Part shown: positions 7,908 through 14,519 of the stretch, in pieces
Layout of the letters: the number at the start of each line of letters is the position of its first letter
Position numbering within the stretch: the first letter of the stretch is position 1
Source: Methanomassiliicoccaceae archaeon
GTDB taxonomy: Archaea; Thermoplasmatota; Thermoplasmata; Methanomassiliicoccales; Methanomethylophilaceae
Direction of reading: 5' to 3'
Assembly: GCA_031285205.1 (NCBI GenBank)
Contig: JAITWO010000024.1
Span: 1 to 51,245 of the forward strand
DNA length: 51,245 nucleotides
Notes under the pieces: generated by a model
What the model saw: the letters and a program-made list of their open reading frames with translations, nothing else
Database searches by the model: none
What the model was told of the DNA's origin: nothing
Made by a program: the position numbers and the translations under genes

Positions 7908-8010
7908 CACTGAGTAGGAACATGAGAGTGCCCGGATCGCTTTCAATGTCATACCCTTCGTCTGCCAGACCACGACAAAAATACGAAAACCGGCACCTCG
8001 TTCCCTTCTC
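7908..8010 (+). ncRNA. Candidate small structured RNA or short peptide gene, copy 2
   Basis: Downstream of the second dyad the leader CACTGAGTAGGAA matches copy 1. The outer stem is GAGAGTGCCCGG (7924-7935, two bulges) with CCGGCACCTC (7990-7999); the inner stem is GTCT (7960-7963) with AGAC (7967-7970). Both stems correspond in place to those of copy 1 but differ in sequence while keeping pairing. In this copy an ATG at 7922 opens a 47-codon frame (MRVPGSLSMSYPSS and on, to TAA at 8063-8065), with GTAGGA upstream; copy 1 has no ATG there, so an RNA is the simpler reading. Confidence 0.35.
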
Positions 8011-8062
8011 AGTAATTTATTCTCTCATATATCCGAAAACATATGCATATAATTTCCATGAA

Positions 8063-8251
8063 TAACGACATGAGAGGGCGCCCGGCCAGACGGTCATGTG
8101 GAATTCCAGCGGCCTGCATGAATGGGCGTATCATCATTTAGCGACGAACCCGGAACCCATCTTTGTCAGCGTCTGTATTCCTATACAAGTATCGAAGTTA
8201 AACCTACACGATTTTACGCTCATAAGGTATTAACGGGGATGGTGAATTAAA
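8063..8251. other. Gap with partial third repeat and ferritin-gene promoter
   Basis: The stretch ACGACATGAGAGGGCGCCCGG (about 8065-8085) resembles the hairpin 5' arm of the two upstream units but lacks the dyad and an obvious 3' arm. An ATG within it opens only 23 codons, ending in TAG. The rest leads to the ferritin-like gene and holds no other feature I can support. Confidence 0.35.
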
Positions 8252-8569
8252 ATGCCAAGCTTCGCAGACCCATTCGCAGGTAACGTGAACAGAAAGATGA
8301 CCAAACAGGAATTGGCGCAGGCGATAAGGCTGGATCTCGCAGGCGAACTGGAAGCGATATTCCTTTACGATTCGCACGCGGAAGCCACAGACGATCCCCT
8401 TGCGAAAAAAGTTCTTCAGGATATACGCGACGAGGAGAAGCAGCACATGGGAGAGCTGCTCACGCTGCTGATCTACCTAGACCCGGCTGAGAAGGAATTA
8501 TTCGACCACGGAGAGGGTGAGGTCAAAGAGATGATGGACGAACTCAAGAAGGTGGGTAAGAAGAAGTAA
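8252..8569 (+). CDS. Short ferritin-like di-iron protein
   Basis: A 105-residue, two-helix ferritin-like protein. Iron ligands expected of half-size ferritins are present: E32 and E34 in AGELEAIFLYDSH, and E61/E62 with H65 in RDEEKQHMGELL (ExxH). With only one pair of helices it must dimerise to build a di-iron site, as encapsulated ferritins and short rubrerythrin-like proteins do. It lacks the C-terminal rubredoxin domain of rubrerythrin. The charged tail KKVGKKK is not an obvious encapsulin-targeting peptide and no encapsulin gene is in the window, so cargo status is undecided. A role in iron storage or peroxide defence is inferred from the family. The start is the ATG at 8252. Confidence 0.8.
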   Translation: MPSFADPFAGNVNRKMTKQELAQAIRLDLAGELEAIFLYDSHAEATDDPLAKKVLQDIRDEEKQHMGELLTLLIYLDPAEKELFDHGEGEVKEMMDELKKVGKKK

Positions 8570-8586
8570 GCCCTCTCAGCGACCTA

Positions 8587-8721
8587 TTATACGTCAAGGG
8601 GCGCCGTGCGCATGATATGACATATCCTGCATCCGGAACTGCCGCAGAACGGGCATTCTGTTCTGTACCCGTCCGTAGCGTAAGCTTTATCGCAACGGTA
8701 GCATCTGCGGACCTCTGTCAT
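8587..8721 (-). CDS. 44-residue zinc-ribbon protein with three CxxC pairs
   Basis: Small gene easily missed because of its length. The translation starts MTEVRRCYRCDKAYATDG and contains C7-YR-C10, C23-PF-C26 and C31-RI-C34, three CxxC pairs in 44 residues, ending with TAA. Two pairs form a classical zinc ribbon; the third could bind a second metal or redox partner. A minus-strand TATA box (ATTTATAAT, 8744-8752) is centred 27 bases before the ATG at 8721, the leaderless spacing seen elsewhere in this window, which strongly supports expression. Role unknown; such proteins bind nucleic acid or other proteins. Confidence 0.65.
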   Translation of the reverse strand: MTEVRRCYRCDKAYATDGYRTECPFCGSSGCRICHIMRTAPLDV

Positions 8722-8743
8722 ATTGACAGTACCGGTCCGCATC

Positions 8744-8752
8744 ATTATAAAT
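8744..8752 (-). promoter_or_regulatory. TATA box for the small zinc-ribbon gene
   Basis: Minus-strand ATTTATAAT centred 27 bases upstream of the ATG at 8721, implying a leaderless mRNA. Confidence 0.55.
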
Positions 8753-8887
8753 GTTCATCGACCACAGCTTTTTTCCATGCCGCATCAAGGACACAAAAGA
8801 ACATGTTCACCGCCGCCGGTATGAGGTGATGAAGCATGTCAATGATCCGAACGCCGCCAACGGCGGCAGAAGATCACATGAGCGACC

Positions 8888-9406
8888 TTATGTTCCTTCG
8901 TTCCTTCCGGTTTCCATCCTCATTCTCAGCGCAGCTTTGTTGGTGTTGATGCTGTCCCTGAACACAACGAACCTCATGAACAGGAATTCCGTAATTCCGT
9001 TCACCGCCATCGTGAACAACAGGACAACATACTCGACCCAACCGGCATCGCTCATCTCGGTGAGTGCGATGCCCCACCATATCGATAGCGGCGTGAATAC
9101 CAGATAGTAGCAGAAGACCATGAACATGGCCTTGGGCACATTGTTAGCGGACCGGAAAGTATATTGGCGGTTGACGGTGAAGTTCCAGATGACCGATAAT
9201 GTCAGCGCGACGAAATAGCTCCACCCGTATGACTGACCGGTATCCCCGAAGACGTTCAGCTCTGTAAGGAGCGTGAAAGAAACGATCTGTATCACTCCGG
9301 CGGAGATCATTATCAGTATGTATTTCAGGGTCATCCTGATGTTCTCTTCTCTCGTGAACACCGTTTGGCCCCTCGGCCGACCTTCATCATCCTTTTCTGT
9401 TTTCAA
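8888..9406 (-). CDS. GtrA-like membrane protein
   Basis: A 172-residue protein with four membrane helices (about residues 25-47, 60-76, 91-112 and 126-145) and the GtrA-family motif 'SVIWNFTVNRQYTFRS', the loop asparagine-rich step after helix 2, plus a final 'FRFVVFRD'-like end (MRFVVFRDS). GtrA proteins are thought to move lipid-linked sugars across the membrane or assist glycosyltransferases that modify surface glycans. The reading starts at a TTG (9406); an internal ATG 24 residues in (MTLKYILIM) would still keep all four helices. A TATA-like CTTTTATAG lies at about 9470. No glycosyltransferase is adjacent. Confidence 0.85.
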   Translation of the reverse strand: MKTEKDDEGRPRGQTVFTREENIRMTLKYILIMISAGVIQIVSFTLLTELNVFGDTGQSYGWSYFVALTLSVIWNFTVNRQYTFRSANNVPKAMFMVFCYYLVFTPLSIWWGIALTEMSDAGWVEYVVLLFTMAVNGITEFLFMRFVVFRDSINTNKAALRMRMETGRNEGT

Positions 9407-9817
9407 GAGGACCCATCCCCGGAACGAACGCTCGGAACCGCATGTGACGCCAACACAGGGCCTCTATAAAAGAGCGCGTGTGATCATCAGTGCATTCATT
9501 CGGTGGCATTTTCAAGGGCATGCGGACACAGGGGCAGTGAAAGAGGGATCTCCGACATCTTTCGAGAAAAATAAATGCGGAACACGATGGCCCGGCCCGA
9601 CAGGAGATCACCGGGCCCAGCCGTCACCGAAGATCTCACAATGATCGTTTTTGTCAAAATGACACATAACGGACAAGGGGTCAGCAGACTCAGAGGAACT
9701 GAACGATCGGCGGGCATGTGCGCCACGGAACAGAACAGCAGCGGACATTGAAAACAGCATTTTTGTTATGCGGCAGAATCACATTTATAATTTCAGGCCA
9801 TCTCCCTGCACAACAGG
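9407..9817. other. 410-base non-coding gap with potential pseudoknot
   Basis: No convincing gene; the short frames here have no family-like features. It holds the GtrA promoter (about 9470), a possible H-type pseudoknot (9547-9617), and the TATA-like ATTTATAAT near 9783-9791 of the phosphoesterase gene, about 30 bases before its ATG at 9818. Confidence 0.6.
9547..9617. other. Interleaved inverted repeats (possible pseudoknot)
   Basis: GATCTCC (9547-9553) pairs with GGAGATC (9603-9609), while GGCCCGG (9589-9595) pairs with CCGGGCC (9611-9617). The order A-B-A'-B' is that of an H-type pseudoknot; all 14 pairs are perfect. It lies 200 bases upstream of the phosphoesterase gene and 140 bases upstream of the GtrA gene on the other strand. 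Transcription and direction are unknown. Confidence 0.35.
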
Positions 9818-11299
9818 ATGAGGGTTGATGAGATGACCGAAGAACGCTACAAAGAACTGATACTGCTGCACTCCAACGACCTGCACGGTAATTTCATGTC
9901 GGAGAACGTGGACGAGAAACTGCTGGGAGGGATATCAATGCTGTCCGGTTACGTATCACAGACGAGGGCCGAACATCCGCACACCTTATACTGCATCGCC
10001 GGCGATATGCTGCAGGGCTCTCTCATCGATTCGGAATTCAAAGGGATATCGACCATTGAGATAATGAACATCATCAATCCCGATATCGTCTCACTCGGCA
10101 ACCACGAGATAGATTATGGATTGTCGCACCTGCTCTTCCTGGAACGCTGCGCCAAATTCCCGATAGTCAATGCGAACATGTTCATCAAGAACCCCCACAC
10201 CCGTTTGTTCAAATCACACGAGATCCTGGAGATCAACGATATGCGGGTGCTGTTCATCGGGATCATCACACAGGAAGTGATGAACTCCCTCAAACTGGAC
10301 AACCTGCTCGGAGGTCTGGTGGGAGTGGAGGATGCGGCCCGTGAGGTGGGTGCGATATGCAACGCATACCGCGACATCGATATTGATTTCACAGTGCTGC
10401 TGACGCACATAGGTTTCGAGGACGATAAGAGGCTGGCGGCCATGCTGAACCCAGACTGGGGAGTCGACGTGATCATCGGAGGGCACAGCCACACCATCCT
10501 AAAAGAACCGGCCAAGGTCAATGACGTTCTGATCGTGCAGGCCGGGGTCGGGACCAAACAATTAGGGCGTTTCGATATTGTAGTGGATACTGAAACGAAC
10601 TCTGTCAAAAGTTACAATTGGCAGCTGGTGCCGATAGACAGCCAGTACTGCCCGCGCGACCGTCAGCTGGAAGAGACCATCACACGGTTCAAACAGCACA
10701 TCGATGACAAATACGAACAGATGCTGTGCAAATTTTTACACACGCTGACCCATCCCAGCCGATATCAGGAGACGGAGGTGGGCAATCTGATATGTGATGC
10801 GCTCAAGGAGGTACTGGGCGTGGACATAATGATCATCGGTTCGGGATCCATAAGAAAGGACAAGATCGGTCCTTTGTTCACCTACGGCAACCTGCTGGAA
10901 GTGATGCCCTACGACGACCGCGTATTACGCCTGAAGGTCACCGGCGCACAGCTGCGCCGCATGCTCCTGCACATGCTGCGGGAAGAGACGATAGATTACA
11001 AAGAGGGAGAGTTCTATCAGTTCTCATACGGTCTGTGCATCACATACGACCGCACCAACAAACGTATTGAACGTTTGGACTTTGACGGGAGGCCGCTGGA
11101 GGACGATCAGGTGCTGGATGTGGGGCTGCAGGAATATCACCACAAGAATTTCGCATCATTCTTCGGTATGCCTCTCTCGGAGCTCAATGACGGCAAAGGC
11201 AGGGTGATCACCACCTCTTTGTTGGATGCATTGCGTGAGTACTTCTCCGCAGCCCGCCGCCTGAGCGCAGAGGTGGAAGGCCGTCTGGTGGTCCGCTGA
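9818..11299 (+). CDS. Bifunctional metallophosphatase/5'-nucleotidase family protein
   Basis: A 493-residue UshA-like phosphoesterase. The N-terminal metallophosphatase domain has all metal ligands: D21 and H23 (NDLHGN), D63 (AGDMLQG), N95-H96 (GNHE), H197 (LTHIGF) and H223/H225 (GGHSHT). The C-terminal 5'-nucleotidase domain follows from about residue 310, with a GNLLEVMPYDD segment and 'GAQLRRML'. Enzymes of the family hydrolyse nucleoside phosphates or UDP-sugars. Bacterial homologues are secreted, but here no signal peptide precedes the first strand, so the protein is predicted to be cytoplasmic. The ATG at 9818 follows a TATA-like ATTTATAAT by about 30 bases; a second ATG (9833) is possible. 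A single-gene unit. Confidence 0.85.
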   Translation: MRVDEMTEERYKELILLHSNDLHGNFMSENVDEKLLGGISMLSGYVSQTRAEHPHTLYCIAGDMLQGSLIDSEFKGISTIEIMNIINPDIVSLGNHEIDYGLSHLLFLERCAKFPIVNANMFIKNPHTRLFKSHEILEINDMRVLFIGIITQEVMNSLKLDNLLGGLVGVEDAAREVGAICNAYRDIDIDFTVLLTHIGFEDDKRLAAMLNPDWGVDVIIGGHSHTILKEPAKVNDVLIVQAGVGTKQLGRFDIVVDTETNSVKSYNWQLVPIDSQYCPRDRQLEETITRFKQHIDDKYEQMLCKFLHTLTHPSRYQETEVGNLICDALKEVLGVDIMIIGSGSIRKDKIGPLFTYGNLLEVMPYDDRVLRLKVTGAQLRRMLLHMLREETIDYKEGEFYQFSYGLCITYDRTNKRIERLDFDGRPLEDDQVLDVGLQEYHHKNFASFFGMPLSELNDGKGRVITTSLLDALREYFSAARRLSAEVEGRLVVR

Positions 11300-11513
11300 T
11301 GGCAATGTGAAGCATCCGGACAAGACGACAGCGGGCTCGAAAGGATATTCATATGTACTTCCGATCCGGACACGCCGATCTTCGACACCGTCAATGATTG
11401 AGATATTTTCATAAATTCGTTCAGAGAATCCAACCAAACGCCGTTTCCGGCAGAGGCTCCGCAGAGATGCAACATCTGATGATGCATACCAAAAGGTAGC
11501 ATCAGTTCCCAAG

Positions 11514-11841
11514 TTATTTCAGAATTTTCTTACAGATGCCCCTCAGTTCTGGCGTATATTCCGTTATGACGCTCCACTATACGGTCGTGTTCAGCGTTTC
11601 GTATCGGTGAGAGACGATGTTTCTCATACCGACTATTTCCTTCCGCCTTATCTCCGGATACTTCCCGACAAGTTCGGCAGACAGATTTCCCGCGGACTCA
11701 CCTATCTGACCGATATAGAAAGAAGACACATCTTGAAAGAATTCGTTGTCCATTATCTCGCCCTCGTCATCGGCGAAATGCTCCATTGCCTTTTCGATCT
11801 TGTCGCAATAAAGGATTATCCTGTTCGTCTGGTGAAATCAT
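11514..11841 (-). pseudogene. hepT: Broken HepT-like gene (second MNT/HepT module)
   Basis: Remnant of a HepT toxin gene downstream of the second MNT gene. The expected start overlaps the MNT stop as ATGA (11841), but that frame gives no HepT similarity beyond the first residues; the HepT-like frame (RIILYCDKIEKAMEHF and on) is shifted, so a small insertion or deletion lies near 11815-11825. The core is well kept, including RNIVSHRY, the RX4HXY catalytic motif. At 11577-11579 a TAG interrupts the frame; beyond it the sequence continues as WSVITEYTPELRGICKKILK, matching the tail of the intact copy (VWAIVTEDVPVLKAACEKIL). Either the gene is dead, or the TAG is read as pyrrolysine; the frameshift favours a dead gene. 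An internal ATG at 11786 could make a shortened protein. Confidence 0.7.
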
Positions 11842-12146
11842 TCGCCATACAGCAATACACTTTCATTCATTATCCTGCTCAGGAAGTCAGGTTTACATGA
11901 TTCTGTGTCAACCAGATCTGTCTCCTTCCCGACCGCTTCCATGAGGTCCATGTAGAACCCCCCGAGCTCAATACCGCGTATCTCTCCCAGTTCTATGCAG
12001 AAGTCATAATCGCTGTCATCTTCGTGGTCCCCTCTGGCGACGGAGCCGAAGAGAAACACTTTGCCTACGCCGTACTTCTTCGCCACCGGCGCCACCAAGA
12101 GCTTCAGTTCATCAATCGTGTGGAACTTCTGAGCCGATGATGTCAT
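11838..12146 (-). CDS. mntA: MNT-type nucleotidyltransferase, second copy
   Basis: Paralogue of the nucleotidyltransferase at 3260-3568, similar along its full length (HTIDELKLLVAPVA, KKYGVGKVFLFGS, then ARGDHEDDSDYDFCIEL). The GSX10DXD active site is intact. The start is taken at 12146 because the minus-strand TATA-like TTTTAATC (about 12168-12177) is 27 bases upstream; an in-frame ATG at 12167 exists, as in copy 1. Its partner HepT downstream is broken, so this antitoxin may be an orphan that could still act on the intact HepT at 2908-3270. The two modules sit about 8.5 kb apart in direct orientation and could recombine. Confidence 0.85.
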   Translation of the reverse strand: MTSSAQKFHTIDELKLLVAPVAKKYGVGKVFLFGSVARGDHEDDSDYDFCIELGEIRGIELGGFYMDLMEAVGKETDLVDTESCKPDFLSRIMNESVLLYGE

Positions 12147-12167
12147 GCTTGCGTATTCACCATGCAT

Positions 12168-12177
12168 TGATTAAAAC
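12168..12177 (-). promoter_or_regulatory. TATA-like box of the second MNT gene
   Basis: Minus-strand AGTTTTAATC centred about 27 bases before the ATG at 12146, identical to the element of copy 1. Confidence 0.5.
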
Positions 12178-12330
12178 TTTCTGCGCAATTTGTCGGAAAA
12201 CCCAAGAAAGGAGTAAGTCAGAGGGCTTGAACGTATCCGGATCCCTGATCCATCGTCGGTTGCCCCTCATATCTGCACATAACCTAAGAACGAGATGCCA
12301 TCATCATTTCCTTATTCTGACCTTGATCGT

Positions 12331-12900
12331 TCAATAGTGTTTGTCTATCCCGCCGTAACCGGGGATCAGTTTACCTTTTTTCGTTTTCTCAACGAAATTG
12401 TTCAGTCGTTTCCTAAACTCATCGGGCCTATCGCGGGCGGCGACAATGAAAGCGATCCGTATTCTCTTATATGAGTCCGAAAACCGTTGAAAGTTTGTCC
12501 ACAATTCCTCATCATTCTCGAGTGCTTCGATGATGTCTTTCGGATAGACAAATTGTTCATTCAGTATGCGGGAAACACTTTCCATAACAGATGAATGGAT
12601 CAAGCCCTCATCATTAAGCCAACGAAGTCGCTCTTTGTTAGCTTGCGAATAACCGCTTTTTGGATTGCGCGGAGAGAACCTTTGGATTTTATGATCCTTG
12701 TCCAGAGATCTCACAGTACTGTCGATCCAACCAAAGCACAAGGCCTCCTCAACAGCATCATTATATAAGATCGCACTTTCACCGGACGACTTCAAGGGAA
12801 AAACAAACCAAACTTCGGTTTCTTTGTCGTAGTTTTTCTGCAGCCACTGTCGCCATTCCGCTCTGTCGGTAAAGTGGCGCGGAATAATGCCGTTCTCCAT
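12331..12900 (-). CDS. YdeI/OmdA family protein
   Basis: A 189-residue protein of the YdeI/OmpD-associated (OmdA) family: 'PRHFTDRAEWRQWLQKNY', 'EVWFVFPLK', then 'YNDAVEEALCFGWIDSTVR' and the C-terminal 'ALENDEELWTNFQRFSDSYKR', all typical of the family. Function is poorly known; bacterial relatives are linked to stress or bacteriocin protection. The frame is open to 13134, but the extra N-terminal 78 residues do not resemble any family member, so the ATG at 12900 is used. Base composition is lower in GC than neighbouring genes, and the family is mainly bacterial, so recent acquisition is plausible. Confidence 0.85.
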   Translation of the reverse strand: MENGIIPRHFTDRAEWRQWLQKNYDKETEVWFVFPLKSSGESAILYNDAVEEALCFGWIDSTVRSLDKDHKIQRFSPRNPKSGYSQANKERLRWLNDEGLIHSSVMESVSRILNEQFVYPKDIIEALENDEELWTNFQRFSDSYKRIRIAFIVAARDRPDEFRKRLNNFVEKTKKGKLIPGYGGIDKHY

Positions 12901-13396
12901 AGTTTTCACCCCTCTTATCGTTCGTTGCGTCTTTATTCGGGCAAGGGCGAAGTGACATACCAACGGTGACAGTTGACAGTATTCCCGTGCCACATGCGTC
13001 CAACGGTGTGTATCTTCATTTATTATATTTAAACAACAGAAAGATGATCCAATAATATCTGAGTTTTTAGTGACCTTTCCGAGTGATGTTACGCCTACGG
13101 CATTTATAGGCAGAAGGGCGGTGCAGCGGGACAAGGAAACTATCGGCCCTAATCAAAAACCATATGTAAGGGGCACCGACGATAACACCTGAAAAACTGC
13201 CGATCCTTACTTAACCGGTATGGAGTTAGCGTGTTTGAAATGATTTAACCCTGTAGCCGAACTATCGTAACCGTTTCCACTCCAGACAGAAACCGCTCAT
13301 TTATTTCAAACCGTCACATTTCCGTCGGCTGTCATTTCTATCCTGCCTCCATTCGTTTAGAAAGTGGTTCATTCAACATAGTGATGATCAATACGA
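12901..13396. other. About 500-base gap without a recognised gene
   Basis: No frame here shows family-like features. Minus-strand AT-rich TATA candidates occur near 13023-13036 (GTTTAAATATAATAAATG), about 130 bases before the YdeI-type gene. The stretch separates two AT-richer genes on the same strand and looks like accessory spacer or decayed sequence. I see no tRNA, repeats or terminal inverted repeats. Confidence 0.5.
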
Positions 13397-14212
13397 TCAC
13401 ATAGGGTTCTTGAGTAATTCTTTTGCGATCTCACGAAGTTCTTTTATCTTCTTGGATGTCAGATCCAAAAGTGCCATCATTTTTTTAACCCGATTCTCAC
13501 TCAGACCTTCCGTGCATTTGTATAATTGTTCATATCCGCAGCTGCGCAATTTATTGATCATCTCAAAGTCGCTGCTCAATACGGAACGGAAATGATAAGA
13601 GAGAACATAATTGTCCGCCAGGACGTCGCTTGCGACAACAACCTTTCTCTCAAACATATCATGCTCTTTTTCTATTATATCGGCAAAATTTTTCGCCGTA
13701 TCTTCATCGATCTCAAACGTGACCATCTTTTCGAAGGAACCAACATCAAAGACCTTTTTCATTTCAGGCCGGTCATCAATGACAGCAAGTGAAAAATTCT
13801 GTGCAATGCTTCCTCTGATGTACTTCTCATGGAACGTGGATATCGCTTCATGGTAGATCTGTTCCTTTAAGAAATCTGCCTCCGTCACGTTTTTCGGTTT
13901 GTGTTTCAATAGAATATGTTCGTTATCGTCCTCATTCTGACTGTCGCCTATGCTGAGATGGATCTCAAAAGGAGAATTAAGGATCATCTCTGCCATTACT
14001 CTCTCGCCGCCTCTTAATTTTCCGTGAAGCGGCACCCGTTTGATGGTCACGCTTGCAACCTGTAATATGTCATTGACATATAGTGCAAAACCTTTGGACG
14101 GTATGTTGACAACAACGATCTTATTTTTGCCATGTACGTACGCCCATGTCTTTTTCAACAACCCTTTCATATTTTTATCGTAGTGTTGCGCCCAATCATC
14201 CACGCTGCCCAT
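13397..14212 (-). CDS. Hypothetical protein, AT-rich accessory gene
   Basis: A 271-residue soluble protein I do not recognise. From the ATG at 14212 it begins MGSVDDWAQHYDKNMKGLLK; there is a charged C-terminal helical region (LDLTSKKIKELREIAKELLK). No cysteine cluster, nucleotide-binding loop, membrane segment or signal peptide is visible. Codon use is more AT-rich than in core genes. The upstream ATG at 14251 is possible, but a minus-strand TATA-like AAAATATAAG (14237-14247) lies about 28 bases before 14212. It diverges from the DUF4143 ATPase gene across a 300-base region that holds a long hairpin and an inverted repeat, so the two may share regulation. Confidence 0.6.
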   Translation of the reverse strand: MGSVDDWAQHYDKNMKGLLKKTWAYVHGKNKIVVVNIPSKGFALYVNDILQVASVTIKRVPLHGKLRGGERVMAEMILNSPFEIHLSIGDSQNEDDNEHILLKHKPKNVTEADFLKEQIYHEAISTFHEKYIRGSIAQNFSLAVIDDRPEMKKVFDVGSFEKMVTFEIDEDTAKNFADIIEKEHDMFERKVVVASDVLADNYVLSYHFRSVLSSDFEMINKLRSCGYEQLYKCTEGLSENRVKKMMALLDLTSKKIKELREIAKELLKNPM

Positions 14213-14364
14213 GACCCTATATAATATGCAGAGGCGCTTATATTTTTGCACACAGTAATATTTTTACAAAGACATAACACGATCGATGATAACGATCGCT
14301 CAACAGACAGATGGAAAGTGGGCTTGAAGGGATAAAGATCCAGCTCGTCTGATCGATCCTCAAA

Positions 14365-14401
14365 GAATTCCATCATGCCGGCATTTCCGGCGATGGAATT
14401 C
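14365..14401. repeat. Long imperfect inverted repeat (hairpin)
   Basis: GAATTCCATC (14365-14374) and GATGGAATTC (14392-14401) are perfect inverse copies, extended inward by GCCGG (14377-14381) and CCGGC (14387-14391); only two bases (AT) are unpaired in the left arm and the loop is five bases. A 15-pair stem in the region between two divergent accessory genes could be a regulator site, a terminator-like structure or a trace of a small mobile element. Confidence 0.55.
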
Positions 14402-14486
14402 CACCGCATTTCAATGAGATCGAACCATTCTGTATAGAAGAGACGCCATCGGTCCGAATACAGCTTTTAGTGAACGAAAGTCATAT

Positions 14487-14509
14487 ATTCTAACATTGTA
14501 TATTAGAAT
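14487..14509. promoter_or_regulatory. Operator-like inverted repeat at the ATPase promoter
   Basis: ATTCTAA (14487-14493) and TTAGAAT (14503-14509), perfect arms around CATTGTATA, ending ten bases before the start codon at 14520. The spacer and right arm hold the only TATA-like sequence, so a bound dimer would block initiation. Confidence 0.4.
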
Positions 14510-14519
14510 TCAGAAATAA

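Noticed and set aside
7341-8090. CRISPR array reading of the repeats around the DUF3784-like gene
   Set aside because: Only two or three dissimilar copies, spaced about 520 and 150 bases apart with a gene between two of them; no cas genes in the window.
9496-9726. Short frames in the 9407-9817 gap
   Set aside because: No family-like residues, no ribosome site or TATA box at the right distance, and they overlap the paired-stem region.
11577-11579. Calling the second HepT a functional pyrrolysine protein
   Set aside because: The N-terminal frame is also broken, and no evidence for pyl genes is present in the window.
12901-13134. N-terminal extension of the YdeI/OmdA gene to 13134
   Set aside because: The family match begins at 12900; the extension looks like translated spacer.
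14365-14401. Terminal inverted repeat of an insertion sequence
   Set aside because: No transposase gene or remnant and no second copy of the arms at a distance; kept only as a hairpin.
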